From contig CAKREL010000006.1 in NCBI GenBank assembly GCA_934317205.1, positions 1 to 43,166 of the forward strand: a stretch of 43,166 nt of DNA. Reading direction: 5' to 3'. The notes beneath the pieces were generated by a model, which was given only the letters and a program-made list of their open reading frames with translations, searched no databases and had not been told where the DNA came from. The stretch is from an uncultured Eubacterium sp. Its GTDB lineage: Bacteria > Bacillota > Clostridia > Lachnospirales > Lachnospiraceae. The translations under genes and the position numbers were made by a program. Below, piece by piece: positions 33,787 to 41,901 of this stretch (positions are counted from its first letter, which is position 1; every line of letters starts with the position of its first letter).

Positions 33787-34305
33787 ATGTTTCAAAAATT
33801 TTATCCGGATCTGTATATTTCATCTACATATGAAATTGATTTTGACCGGCTCTACCGGAACGGATATCGGGGACTGATTTTTGACATTGATAATACACTG
33901 GTGCCACATGGTGCACCGGCGGATGAAAAGGCGAAAAAGCTGTTTGCCCATCTGCATGAGCTGGGATTTGCGACTTGCCTGATTTCCAATAATCAGGAGC
34001 CAAGAGTAAAACCATTTGCGGATGCAGTACAATCAATGTATATCTATGATGCGCACAAACCGTCCACAAAAAATTATGAAAAAGCAATGGAACGCATGCA
34101 TACGGATAAGAAAAATACGATTTTTATCGGTGATCAGATGTTTACGGATGTGTTTGGGGCCAATCGGACAGGAATTCCATCCATTATGGTCAAAAAAATC
34201 CATTGGAAAGAGGAAATCCAGATTGTATTAAAACGCAGACTGGAGGCCATTGTTCTGATTGGCTATCGCAGATACAGAAAGACACATAAAAGTATTATCG
34301 GATAA
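33787..34305 (+). CDS. YqeG-family HAD phosphatase
   Basis: A 172-residue HAD IIIA hydrolase like B. subtilis YqeG. Motif I is LIFDIDNTLVPHG near residue 30, motif II lies in CLISNNQEPR near residue 65, and motif III/IV in KKNTIFIGDQMFTDVFGANR near residue 109. YqeG relatives dephosphorylate phosphatidylglycerophosphate or related substrates in some bacteria; the substrate here is not known. The stop codon lies in a perfect 10-base inverted repeat (34293-34302 / 34308-34317). Confidence 0.88.
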   Translation: MFQKFYPDLYISSTYEIDFDRLYRNGYRGLIFDIDNTLVPHGAPADEKAKKLFAHLHELGFATCLISNNQEPRVKPFADAVQSMYIYDAHKPSTKNYEKAMERMHTDKKNTIFIGDQMFTDVFGANRTGIPSIMVKKIHWKEEIQIVLKRRLEAIVLIGYRRYRKTHKSIIG

Positions 34306-34344
34306 AGTCCGATAATAAAAACAAGGGATACGGAGGGAAGAAGA

Positions 34345-34782
34345 ATGAAACTTGTAATTGGAAACGATCATGCAGCAGTAGAGTTGAAAAATGAGATTAA
34401 GGCATATTTAGAAGAGAAAGGTCATGAAGTGATCAATATCGGAACTGATACACATGACAGCTGTAATTATCCGGAGTACGGCGAGAAAGCTGGACGTATG
34501 GTAGCAGCAGGCGAAGTAGATGGCGGTGTGCTGATCTGTGGAACAGGTGTTGGCATCTCAATTGCAGCAAATAAGGTAAAAGGGATCCGTGCAGCAGTAT
34601 GTTCTGAACCTGTCACAGCTCGTCTTGTAAAAGAACATAACAATGCAAATATCATTGCATTCGGTGCAAGAATCGTTGGAAGTGAGACTGCAAAAGCAAT
34701 CGTGGATGCATGGCTTGATGCCGAGTTTCAGGGGGGGCGTCACCAGACAAGAGTTGATATGATTCATAAAATTGAGGAATAG
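34345..34782 (+). CDS. rpiB: Ribose-5-phosphate isomerase B
   Basis: RpiB interconverts ribose-5-phosphate and ribulose-5-phosphate. The 145-residue protein has MKLVIGNDHAAVELKNEI at the start, the active-site cysteine in GVLICGTGVGISIAANKVKG near residue 66 and the KEHNNANIIAFGARIVG block near residue 100. Allose- and galactose-phosphate isomerases share the fold, but a lone gene in a housekeeping region fits RpiB. It is followed by the efp promoter. Confidence 0.92.
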   Translation: MKLVIGNDHAAVELKNEIKAYLEEKGHEVINIGTDTHDSCNYPEYGEKAGRMVAAGEVDGGVLICGTGVGISIAANKVKGIRAAVCSEPVTARLVKEHNNANIIAFGARIVGSETAKAIVDAWLDAEFQGGRHQTRVDMIHKIEE

Positions 34783-34794
34783 GCCATAAAAAGG

Positions 34795-34823
34795 TTGAAA
34801 AATCGCGGTTTTTCATATAGAAT
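34795..34823 (+). promoter_or_regulatory. Promoter for efp
   Basis: TTGAAA at 34795-34800 and TAGAAT at 34818-34823 with a 17-base spacer, beginning 12 bases after the rpiB stop. An ATTACCA/TGGTAAT hairpin (34838-34844 / 34853-34859) lies in the resulting leader. Confidence 0.75.
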
Positions 34824-34903
34824 AGAGAGAAGTAATAATTACCATTTTATTGTGGTAATAGAAGAAAAGACAGAATGTCTTAACATACAAGGAGGATTTT
34901 TGA

Positions 34904-35464
34904 ATGGCAAACGCAGGAAAGGTAATCGGAAAAGGTGTTACAATCGAGCTGGAAGGCAACGTATACAGAGTAGATGATTTTCAGCATGTAAAACCTGGAA
35001 AAGGCGCAGCTTTTATCAGAACAAGATTAAAAAATATTAAAACCGGTGGTGTTGTAGAGAAGACTTTCCGTCCGACAGAGGATGTAGAGACAGCACACGT
35101 TGACAGATCTGAGAAACAGTATCTGTACAATGATGGTGATTTATATTATTTCATGGATACAGAGACATATGATCAGATCGCTCTGAGCACAGATGCAATT
35201 GGTGATGCCCTGAAATTTGTAAAAGAGAACGAGGCAGTTACAATGCTTGCTCATAATGGAGATATCTTTGCAGTAGAACCACCTATGTTCGTTGAACTTG
35301 TTATCACAGAGACAGAGCCGGGATTCAAAGGCGATACAGCTACAGGTGCGACAAAACCTGCTACCGTTGAGACAGGTGCTACTGTATATGTTCCGTTATT
35401 CGTAAACGAAGGCGATATGATCAAAATTGATACAAGAACAGGTGAGTACTTATCACGAGTATAA
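34904..35464 (+). CDS. efp: Elongation factor P
   Basis: EF-P relieves ribosomes stalled at runs of proline. The 186-residue protein has the three-barrel layout: [20 protein letters not shown], the tip loop [17 protein letters not shown] near residue 27 with a lysine at the position that is modified in other EF-Ps, and [20 protein letters not shown] near residue 126. No lysine-modifying EpmA/EpmB gene is nearby. The AAGGAGGA site precedes the ATG. The stop codon lies at the left end of an 11-base inverted repeat (35462-35472 / 35484-35494). Confidence 0.96.
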   Translation: MANAGKVIGKGVTIELEGNVYRVDDFQHVKPGKGAAFIRTRLKNIKTGGVVEKTFRPTEDVETAHVDRSEKQYLYNDGDLYYFMDTETYDQIALSTDAIGDALKFVKENEAVTMLAHNGDIFAVEPPMFVELVITETEPGFKGDTATGATKPATVETGATVYVPLFVNEGDMIKIDTRTGEYLSRV

Positions 35465-35580
35465 GAAATTGTGAGAGAAGCGAACAATTTCTTATGAGCA
35501 AGTAACGAAGTGGATTGCGAATATCCGCTGTTGATACTATGAAAAGTAATGGAGTGGATGATAAATATCCGCTCCGTTTT
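35462..35580 (+). terminator. Hairpin cluster after efp, ending in a terminator-like hairpin
   Basis: Three hairpins fill the gap. TAAGAAATTGT (35462-35472) pairs with ACAATTTCTTA (35484-35494). GTGGAT (35510-35515) pairs with ATCCGC (35523-35528). GGAGTGGAT (35551-35559) pairs with ATCCGCTCC (35567-35575) and is followed by GTTTTC, the best candidate for a weak intrinsic terminator. Confidence 0.55.
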
Positions 35581-35597
35581 CAGTTTGAGGAGAAAAT

Positions 35598-36767
35598 ATG
35601 AAATACGATTTTGACAGAATGGTAAACCGTTATGGAACAGACTGCTACAAATGGGATATGATCACAAAACGAAAACTGGATTCGAATACACTGCCACTCT
35701 GGGTAGCAGATATGGATTTTGAGACCGTCCCAGAAGTAAAAGACCGGTTAAAAGAAGTAGCAGATCGAGGCATTTATGGATATTCTATGTTAGGAGATGG
35801 CTATTACAATGCACTGAAAAACTGGTTTTCCAATCGCTTTGGCTGGCAGATTGAAAATGACTGGGTGATTGTTACGCCTGGTGTAGTATTTGCATTGGCA
35901 GCAGCTGTCCGCGCTTATACAAAAGAGGGCGATGGTGTCATGATCCAGCGCCCTGTGTATCATCCGTTTACAAATGTAGTAAAAGAGAACGGACGTAAAT
36001 TAGTCAATAATCCACTGGTGTTGGAAAATGGAAAATACCATATGGATTATGAAGATATGGAGCGTAAAATCACAGAAGAGCAGGTGAAACTGTTTCTGCT
36101 TTGCAGCCCACACAATCCGGTGTCCCGTGTATGGACAAAGGAAGAACTGTGCAAGACTGCCGAAATCTGCAAAAAGCATGGTGTCATCATGATCGTGGAT
36201 GAGATCCACTGTGATTTTGTATATGAAGGGTATCACCATATCAGTTTTGGCACATTGAGCGAATATGCAGACAATGCAATAATCTGCACTGCACCGAGTA
36301 AAACATTCAATCTGGCGGAATTACAGCTTTCCAACATCATGATCCCCAATCCGGAATTGAGAAAAACATTCCAGAATGAGATGAACAAAGTATTTTATTC
36401 CGATGCGAACCTGTTTGGACAGGTATCCTGTCAGGCTGCCTACGAGCACGGTGCACAGTGGCTGGATGAGCTACTTGTATATCTGCAGGGGAATATCACA
36501 TACATTTGTGATTATCTAGCAGAGCATCTGCCGAAAGTCCATGTGATTGAGCCGGAAGGAACGTATCTGCTCTGGATGGATTTCAGAGAGTATGGTCTTA
36601 CTCCGGAAGCATTAAATGCAAAAATCTTAAAAGATGCAAAAATCTGGTTTAATGAAGGATCTATGTTTGGCCCAGAAGGAGCTGGTTTCATGCGTGTTAA
36701 TATTGCAAGTCCGCGTGGTATGATCATTGAGGCGATGGAACGTCTTGGCGAAGTTTTCGGAGAGTGA
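35598..36767 (+). CDS. MalY/PatB-type PLP C-S lyase
   Basis: A 389-residue PLP enzyme of the MalY/PatB group, which cleaves cystathionine or cysteine conjugates to pyruvate and ammonia plus a thiol. MVNRYGTDCYKWD and LPLWVADMDFETVPEVKDRL at the start are typical, as are LLCSPHNPVSRVW near residue 168, IVDEIHCDFVYEGYHH near residue 198 and the PLP lysine at residue 235 (TAPSKTFNLAELQLSN). The exact substrate cannot be told. Its last 44 bases are shared, on the opposite strand, with the end of the SpoVB-like gene. Confidence 0.92.
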   Translation: MKYDFDRMVNRYGTDCYKWDMITKRKLDSNTLPLWVADMDFETVPEVKDRLKEVADRGIYGYSMLGDGYYNALKNWFSNRFGWQIENDWVIVTPGVVFALAAAVRAYTKEGDGVMIQRPVYHPFTNVVKENGRKLVNNPLVLENGKYHMDYEDMERKITEEQVKLFLLCSPHNPVSRVWTKEELCKTAEICKKHGVIMIVDEIHCDFVYEGYHHISFGTLSEYADNAIICTAPSKTFNLAELQLSNIMIPNPELRKTFQNEMNKVFYSDANLFGQVSCQAAYEHGAQWLDELLVYLQGNITYICDYLAEHLPKVHVIEPEGTYLLWMDFREYGLTPEALNAKILKDAKIWFNEGSMFGPEGAGFMRVNIASPRGMIIEAMERLGEVFGE

Positions 36768-38079
36768 TAAAAGCCAGACCGGAGATCAGAATCTGACTGG
36801 CAAGCATGCCCCACAGATAGGCAGACAGACCAATTTGTGGGATACCGATAAAAATGAAACCGATGCGGAGTAATGCACCAGATAGATGAAATAACAAAGT
36901 GAGAGTTGCTTTTCCAAGCCCATGCAGAATGCTGCAAAGCGTACTGGAAAGGAACAGAAACGGGCAGATCCAACTTAACGTCCGGACATAGATTCCGGCG
37001 AGCGTGTTGTGAAACAGATGGATGCCAATCCAGTTTCCACACAATAAAAAACCGAAGGTACACAACAGTCCGAGGATTACGCAAAGCTGCGTGGTCTTTC
37101 GGACTGCTTTTTTTACCATATTTTGCCTGTGAGTGCTGTTTGCCTCAGAAATAGCAGGCAGCAGCATGACAGAAAGTGAATTACTGAGTACACAGGGAAA
37201 CATGATTGTAGAGAAAACCATACCAGTCAAAATACCGTAGACGCTTAATGCATCACTATTTGTGTAACCAAAATCCCGCAATTTCATCGGAATCAGTATT
37301 GCTTCTGCACTTTGACAGATGCTTAATAAGATACGATTACAAGTGAGCGGGATAGCCATGGAACAAAGATTAGCAGTAATAGTGGAAATCTGTACGGGTG
37401 CAGATACAGTAGAAGTATTCTCTAATGACTTTTTTCTGCCCGTAGAGAAGAAAAACATTATTACAGAGTACAGAGAAGAAGCCAGTTCTCCAAATAAAAT
37501 TCCCCAGACAGCGACATCCGGTGTTGGTACAATATTTTGCTCTAGCAGAATACGAAGGAGTATCCATACACCCAAAAAACGTACAAGCTGCTCCAAAATC
37601 TGGGAAAAAGCTGGAATATCAGCCTTTTTTTTCCCATAATAATAGCCATTGATGCAAGCGTGAATGCAGGCAAAGGGCAGTGACCAGGTCATAAGACGCA
37701 GCAAAGAGATGGTTCTGGCATCTTCCAGAAGATGCAGACCAATTTGTGGTGCATATTTTTGAATGATCAGGATAAAGCAACCAGAGAGAAAAAGAGAAGC
37801 AGCAAGACCAATCATCAGATAAATCCTTGCTTCCCGATCTGTTTCACATTGGGCACAATACCGGGAGAGGGAAGTCTGGATCCCAGCTGCAGAAATTGAG
37901 ATGATCAGGGCAAATATAGGAAAAATAAGCTGATAAATACCAAGTCCTTCTGCACCAATAGAGCGGGCAAGGAATATTTTATAATAAAAACCGATAATCC
38001 TGCTTAAAATTCCGGTCAGCGTTAGTAGTAATGTACCGGAAACAAGTTTATTTTGAAATGAATTTGTATGTAATCTCAT
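36724..38079 (-). CDS. SpoVB-like polysaccharide flippase
   Basis: A 451-residue multi-pass membrane protein of the MVF/polysaccharide-flippase superfamily (SpoVB, MurJ, Wzx relatives), with roughly 12-14 hydrophobic helices. The N-terminal LTLTGILSRIIGFYYKIFLA and GAEGLGIYQLIFPIFALIIS blocks and the central ICQSAEAILIPMKLRDFGYT stretch are typical of SpoVB. Family members flip lipid-linked wall precursors; SpoVB is needed for spore cortex in B. subtilis. It runs opposite to its neighbours and shares 44 bases tail to tail with the lyase gene, so its last 14 codons are read from the lyase's antisense strand. Confidence 0.9.
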   Translation of the reverse strand: MRLHTNSFQNKLVSGTLLLTLTGILSRIIGFYYKIFLARSIGAEGLGIYQLIFPIFALIISISAAGIQTSLSRYCAQCETDREARIYLMIGLAASLFLSGCFILIIQKYAPQIGLHLLEDARTISLLRLMTWSLPFACIHACINGYYYGKKKADIPAFSQILEQLVRFLGVWILLRILLEQNIVPTPDVAVWGILFGELASSLYSVIMFFFSTGRKKSLENTSTVSAPVQISTITANLCSMAIPLTCNRILLSICQSAEAILIPMKLRDFGYTNSDALSVYGILTGMVFSTIMFPCVLSNSLSVMLLPAISEANSTHRQNMVKKAVRKTTQLCVILGLLCTFGFLLCGNWIGIHLFHNTLAGIYVRTLSWICPFLFLSSTLCSILHGLGKATLTLLFHLSGALLRIGFIFIGIPQIGLSAYLWGMLASQILISGLAFITLRKLRQDVPSPQ

Positions 38080-38106
38080 AAATATAGAACCGATCAGATC
38101 ACAAAC

Positions 38107-38135
38107 TTGTGGTCTGTTGCATTTTTTTATATTAT
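38107..38135 (+). promoter_or_regulatory. Possible promoter for the cysteine desulfurase gene
   Basis: TTGTGG at 38107-38112 and TATTAT at 38130-38135 with a 17-base spacer, in the divergent gap between the flippase and desulfurase genes. The -35 box is weak. Confidence 0.45.
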
Positions 38136-38181
38136 ATGCAATTGGATTGCAGGTGAGAACCGGAAGGAAAGTGAAGGAAGT

Positions 38182-39330
38182 ATGAAACGATTAGTCTATC
38201 TGGATAATGCAGCTACTACACAGCCTTTTCCGGAAGTGCTGGATGCCATGATTCCTTATTATAGTAGATATTATGGAAATCCTTCATCTCGCTATGAGCT
38301 TGGGGAGGAGAGTAAACGTGCAATATCTTTGTCGAGAAAGTGGATTGCCGACACCTTGCAGGTTGCACCGGAAACGATTTATTTCACTTCAGGTGGAACA
38401 GAGTCAGATAACTGGGTTCTTATGTTTGCTGCAAAAATCAGTGGAAAGCGAAGACCGCATATCATAACTTCGGCGATAGAACATCCGGCAATTTTAAATA
38501 CATGCAAAAATCTTGAAAAAAATGGAGTGCGGGTGACGTATCTCCCGGTAAATAGAGAAGGACTGGTTTCCCCAGAACATGTCGAACGGGCAATTTGCCC
38601 GGATACAGTTCTTGTTTCTGTGATGTATGCCAATAATGAGATTGGAAGCATCCAGCCTATAAGCGCAATCGCAAAAATAGCGCATAAATATCAGGTGTTA
38701 TTTCATACCGATGCAGTGCAGGCATATGGGCAGATTCCGATTCGGGTAAAGGAGGAAGAAATTGATCTGCTTTCTGCCAGCGGACATAAATTCAACGGCC
38801 CGAAAGGAACCGGATTTTTGTATGCACGTCGGGAGGTGAATCTGCAGCCGATGATCCATGGTGGAGGACAGGAGCGGAAAATGCGTTCAGGAACGGAAAA
38901 CGTGCCGGGAATTGTAGGAATTGGAAGAGCGGCACGTTATTCCGCAGAAATTCTTGAAAAAAAGATGCGTTATGAGAAAATGCTTCAGAACTATTTGATT
39001 GACAGGATTTTGAAGGAAATTCCGGGGAGCAGTCTGAATGGTTCCCCGACAAAACGCCTGCCAAACAATATTAATATCAGTATTGCAGGAATTAACGGAC
39101 CGGCAGTAGTTGCTTTGCTGGATCTTGAAGGAATCTGTGCATCCTCAGCGTCAGCTTGCCAGGCAGGAATGCAGAAGGCGTCCCATGTGCAGCTGGCTAT
39201 TGGAAAAAGTGAACAGCAGGCATACGAGGCAGTACGTTTTACCCTTGGAGTTCACAATACACGCGAGGAAATGGATTACACTGTTGATATCTTAAAAAAA
39301 TGCGTAGCAAAACTGCGGGATTCTTCTTGA
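38182..39330 (+). CDS. Cysteine desulfurase
   Basis: This PLP enzyme takes sulfur from cysteine for iron-sulfur clusters or thiolated tRNA. The start at ATG 38182 gives MKRLVYLDNAATTQPFPEVL, the classic opening; upstream in-frame codons would add an unrelated hydrophobic leader. Blocks are TSGGTESDNWVL near residue 70, VMYANNEIGSIQP near residue 149, FHTDAVQAYGQIPI near residue 175, the PLP lysine at residue 203 (SGHKFNGPKGTGFLYAR) and the persulfide cysteine at residue 326 (SSASACQAG). The 382 residues fit the NifS/IscS class. No IscU or ThiI gene is next to it, so the sulfur acceptor is unknown. Confidence 0.92.
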   Translation: MKRLVYLDNAATTQPFPEVLDAMIPYYSRYYGNPSSRYELGEESKRAISLSRKWIADTLQVAPETIYFTSGGTESDNWVLMFAAKISGKRRPHIITSAIEHPAILNTCKNLEKNGVRVTYLPVNREGLVSPEHVERAICPDTVLVSVMYANNEIGSIQPISAIAKIAHKYQVLFHTDAVQAYGQIPIRVKEEEIDLLSASGHKFNGPKGTGFLYARREVNLQPMIHGGGQERKMRSGTENVPGIVGIGRAARYSAEILEKKMRYEKMLQNYLIDRILKEIPGSSLNGSPTKRLPNNINISIAGINGPAVVALLDLEGICASSASACQAGMQKASHVQLAIGKSEQQAYEAVRFTLGVHNTREEMDYTVDILKKCVAKLRDSS

Positions 39331-39348
39331 AAATATAATAAGATTACA

Positions 39349-39426
39349 GTGTCAAAAGGTCTGAGTCTACCTGTGCTTGCACAAGGGTGGATGAATGACC
39401 TTGGGGCACGCCCCGATTTTTGACAC
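39349..39426. repeat. Structured intergenic element
   Basis: Between the desulfurase and PHP genes, which point at each other. GTGTCAAAA (39349-39357) pairs with TTTTGACAC (39418-39426) to close the element. Inside, AGGTC (39357-39361) can pair with GACCT (39397-39401), TGTGC-TT-GCACA (39372-39383) forms a hairpin, and GGGG-CACG-CCCC (39403-39414) followed by GATTTTTG resembles a plus-strand terminator. The complete, nested layout goes beyond a simple terminator. Confidence 0.6.
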
Positions 39427-39457
39427 CAAAATCATAATAATGGATTTCCTGCAAATG

Positions 39458-40261
39458 TTAGCAAATCGGAATAAATTCTGGTTTTCGCTTCGTGAAAACA
39501 GTGAAATAATCAAATCCGGCTGCTTTCAGAATTTCAGGGACTTTTTCAAAATCCCAGGCAATCTGCTCCGGTGCATGACCATCTGCTCCCACAGTGATGA
39601 TTTCACCGCCAAGCTCCCGGTAACGGTGCAGGATTTCTTCGGTGGGATTCGGGTGCCCGAGCCCGTATTTGAAACCAGCCATGTTTAATTCGATGCCTTT
39701 TCCACGGACAATCAGCTGGCGCAGAATCTCATCGATGACATCTTTATATTTTTCGTAAGTGTAGTCAGCATTTTTATTTGGACCATAGCGGACCACATAA
39801 TCGATATGTCCGTATACATCAAACTCATCAAAAGCGACAATGTTTTCCAGAATAGATTCAAAATATTCACGGTAAGCAGCAGATTGTGTGCGTCCCTCGT
39901 AATATGACGGATAGTAAGGATCAATGCCGTGCACAACGTGAGAAGATCCGATCACAAAATCAAAATTTTCATTCAGCAGAAGCTCGTGGTGAATTCTTGC
40001 CAGATGCGGCTGCAATCCAAGCTCGATTCCATGATTGATTTTGATGGAATCTGAAAAATCAGCCTGCAGCTGTGAGATTTCCTTTCGGTATTGTGCAAAA
40101 TCAATGATGAATAAATCTGGATCATCCGGGTAATCATAATCAAGGTGATCTGTAATACAGATTCCAGCCAGATTTTTTGCGATAGCAGCCTGTGCCATGG
40201 CAGCAGGATCAGCATCACTGTCTCCGGAGAAATGTGTGTGCATATGTGTATCCCAAAGCAT
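39458..40261 (-). CDS. PHP-domain phosphatase, histidinol-phosphatase-like
   Basis: A 267-residue metal-dependent PHP hydrolase. The start (ATG at 40261, minus strand) follows GGAAGGAG; longer frames add an unrelated leader. Metal-binding blocks are WDTHMHTHFSGDSDAD at the start, GICITDHLDYDYP near residue 35, VIGSSHVVHGIDPYYPSYYE near residue 105, VYGHIDYVVRYG near residue 155 and TVGADGHAPEQIAWDF near the end. This pattern matches HisK-type histidinol phosphatases; other PHP phosphoesterases are possible as no his genes lie nearby. It has its own promoter at 40359-40388. Confidence 0.88.
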   Translation of the reverse strand: MLWDTHMHTHFSGDSDADPAAMAQAAIAKNLAGICITDHLDYDYPDDPDLFIIDFAQYRKEISQLQADFSDSIKINHGIELGLQPHLARIHHELLLNENFDFVIGSSHVVHGIDPYYPSYYEGRTQSAAYREYFESILENIVAFDEFDVYGHIDYVVRYGPNKNADYTYEKYKDVIDEILRQLIVRGKGIELNMAGFKYGLGHPNPTEEILHRYRELGGEIITVGADGHAPEQIAWDFEKVPEILKAAGFDYFTVFTKRKPEFIPIC

Positions 40262-40358
40262 AAAACAGCTCCTTCCATAGTAATTATAAGTTATATATTG
40301 TATATTATGCAAAAAACAAACCGTCACAAATAGCGTATTTATGCGGTTTTATGAAACT

Positions 40359-40388
40359 ATGATATACACAGCATCATGTTTTTGTCAA
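40359..40388 (-). promoter_or_regulatory. Promoter for the PHP phosphatase gene
   Basis: On the minus strand TTGACA (40388-40383) and TATCAT (40364-40359) are separated by 18 bases, about 100 bases before the start codon. The -35 box is a perfect consensus. Confidence 0.7.
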
Positions 40389-40606
40389 TCCAATCCGTGC
40401 ATTTTGAATAGGAAAAAAAATAAAAAAACTAAAAAATGGAAAAAGTTTTATGCAATTAGCATAAAAAGAAAGCGAGATACATGGTATATAACATAAAAAA
40501 TGGAAAATAACCATTGTGAAATCTTGTGCAAATTGCTAAAAAAAGCGAAAAAAAGAATCAAGATGGTGAAAAAATTAACAAAGTTAAAATAAGCCGTTGA
40601 AAAGTA
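40389..40606. other. AT-rich gene-free stretch
   Basis: Between the divergent PHP and gap promoters. It is rich in A-tracts on the plus strand (for example around 40411-40446 and 40537-40556), which suggests bent DNA or UP-type promoter elements ahead of the highly expressed gap gene. ATGCAATTAGCAT (40450-40462) is a small inverted repeat. No gene is seen. Confidence 0.5.
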
Positions 40607-40635
40607 TTGAAAAAGTCGGTCATATTCGTTAAAAT
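40607..40635 (+). promoter_or_regulatory. Promoter for gap
   Basis: TTGAAA (40607-40612) and TAAAAT (40630-40635) are 17 bases apart. Transcription would start near 40642, about 95 bases before the gap ATG. Confidence 0.75.
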
Positions 40636-40647
40636 ATAAGCAGATTG

Positions 40648-40680
40648 GATGAGACATCAAGAAACAACAGATGAGACATC
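40648..40680 (+). promoter_or_regulatory. Direct-repeat operator candidate before gap
   Basis: GATGAGACATC occurs at 40648-40658 and again at 40670-40680, 22 bases centre to centre, or about two helix turns. It begins just after the expected transcription start, a position where repressors such as CggR act in other Bacillota. The sequence is not the CggR consensus. Confidence 0.5.
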
Positions 40681-40736
40681 CAAAAATAAACAACCGGATG
40701 ATCCGGATACATTTTAATTCTAGGAGGAATGAAAAA

Positions 40737-41750
40737 ATGGCAGTAAAAGTAGCAATTAATGGATTTGGACGTATTGGACGTCTTGCTTTCAGACAGATGT
40801 TTGGTGCAGAGGGATATGAAATCGTAGCAATCAACGATCTTACAAGCCCGAAAATGCTTGCTCATTTATTAAAATATGACTCTTCTCAGGGTAAATATGC
40901 AAAAGCTGATACAGTTTCTGCAGGAGAAGATTCTATCACAGTTGATGGAAAAGAAATCAAAATCTACAAAGAGCCAGATGCAAATAATTGCCCATGGGGT
41001 GCTTTAGACGTAGACGTAGTTTTAGAGTGTTCCGGATTCTACACATCCAAAGAAAAAGCACAGGCTCATATCAATGCAGGTGCTAAGAAAGTTGTTATTT
41101 CCGCTCCGGCTGGAAACGACCTTCCTACAGTAGTTTACAATGTAAACCACGACGTATTAACAAAAGAAGATACAATCATTTCTGCAGCTTCTTGTACAAC
41201 AAACTGCCTTGCTCCGATGACAAAGGCATTAAATGATCTTGTTAAAATCAAATCCGGTATTATGTGTACAATCCATGCTTACACAGGTGATCAGATGACA
41301 CTTGATGGACCGCAGAGAAAAGGCGATTTAAGAAGAAGCCGTGCTGCAGCAGTTAATATTGTTCCAAACAGCACAGGTGCTGCAAAAGCAATCGGTCTGG
41401 TAATCCCAGAGTTATCCGGTAAATTAATCGGAGCTGCTCAGCGTGTACCGACCCCTACAGGTTCTACAACAATCTTAAATGCAGTTGTTGAAGGCAACGT
41501 AACAGTTGATGAGATCAACGCAGCTATGAAAGCAGCTTCTAACGAGTCCTTCGGTTACAACGTAGATGAGATCGTTTCTTCCGATATCGTAGGAATGACA
41601 TATGGTTCTCTCTTCGATGCAACTCAGACAATGGTTCTTCCATTAGATAACGGAACAACTCAGGTTCAGGTTGTTTCTTGGTATGACAATGAGAACAGCT
41701 ACACAAGCCAGATGGTTCGTACAATCAAATACTTCGCAGAGTTAGCATAA
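40737..41750 (+). CDS. gap: Glyceraldehyde-3-phosphate dehydrogenase
   Basis: GAPDH oxidises glyceraldehyde-3-phosphate with NAD in glycolysis. The start at ATG 40737 follows TAGGAGGAAT; the frame upstream is not conserved. The 337-residue protein begins [20 protein letters not shown] (NAD-binding loop), has the catalytic cysteine at residue 153 ([13 protein letters not shown]), [20 protein letters not shown] near residue 182 and [16 protein letters not shown] near the end. It uses a narrow set of codons, as expected for a highly expressed gene. pgk follows after a strong hairpin. Confidence 0.97.
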   Translation: MAVKVAINGFGRIGRLAFRQMFGAEGYEIVAINDLTSPKMLAHLLKYDSSQGKYAKADTVSAGEDSITVDGKEIKIYKEPDANNCPWGALDVDVVLECSGFYTSKEKAQAHINAGAKKVVISAPAGNDLPTVVYNVNHDVLTKEDTIISAASCTTNCLAPMTKALNDLVKIKSGIMCTIHAYTGDQMTLDGPQRKGDLRRSRAAAVNIVPNSTGAAKAIGLVIPELSGKLIGAAQRVPTPTGSTTILNAVVEGNVTVDEINAAMKAASNESFGYNVDEIVSSDIVGMTYGSLFDATQTMVLPLDNGTTQVQVVSWYDNENSYTSQMVRTIKYFAELA

Positions 41751-41783
41751 TTGACACTCTATAAAGTATAACAAAGACTCACT

Positions 41784-41838
41784 GCAGGGTCCGGTCTTTT
41801 GGACCGGATCCTGCTTTTGAATTTATCAGAGATAAATT
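41784..41838 (+). terminator. Strong hairpin between gap and pgk
   Basis: GCAGGGTCCGGTC (from 41784) pairs with GACCGGATCCTGC (to 41814) almost perfectly and is followed by TTTT, an intrinsic terminator shape. A second hairpin, AATTTATC-AGA-GATAAATT (41820-41838), follows directly. It would lower or stop read-through from gap to pgk. Confidence 0.8.
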
Positions 41839-41901
41839 TAAAAGCAGGATGAAAATACGTACTCGCAATAAATATAGAAAACAGGATAAGGAGACAATAT
41901 C

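Noticed and set aside
39395..39688. Plus-strand gene opposite the end of the PHP gene
   Set aside because: It is the shadow of the PHP frame and part of the structured element, with no family likeness.
40648..40680. CggR operator before gap
   Set aside because: The repeat does not match the CGGGAC-N6-TGTC pattern known for CggR, so only an unnamed operator is proposed.
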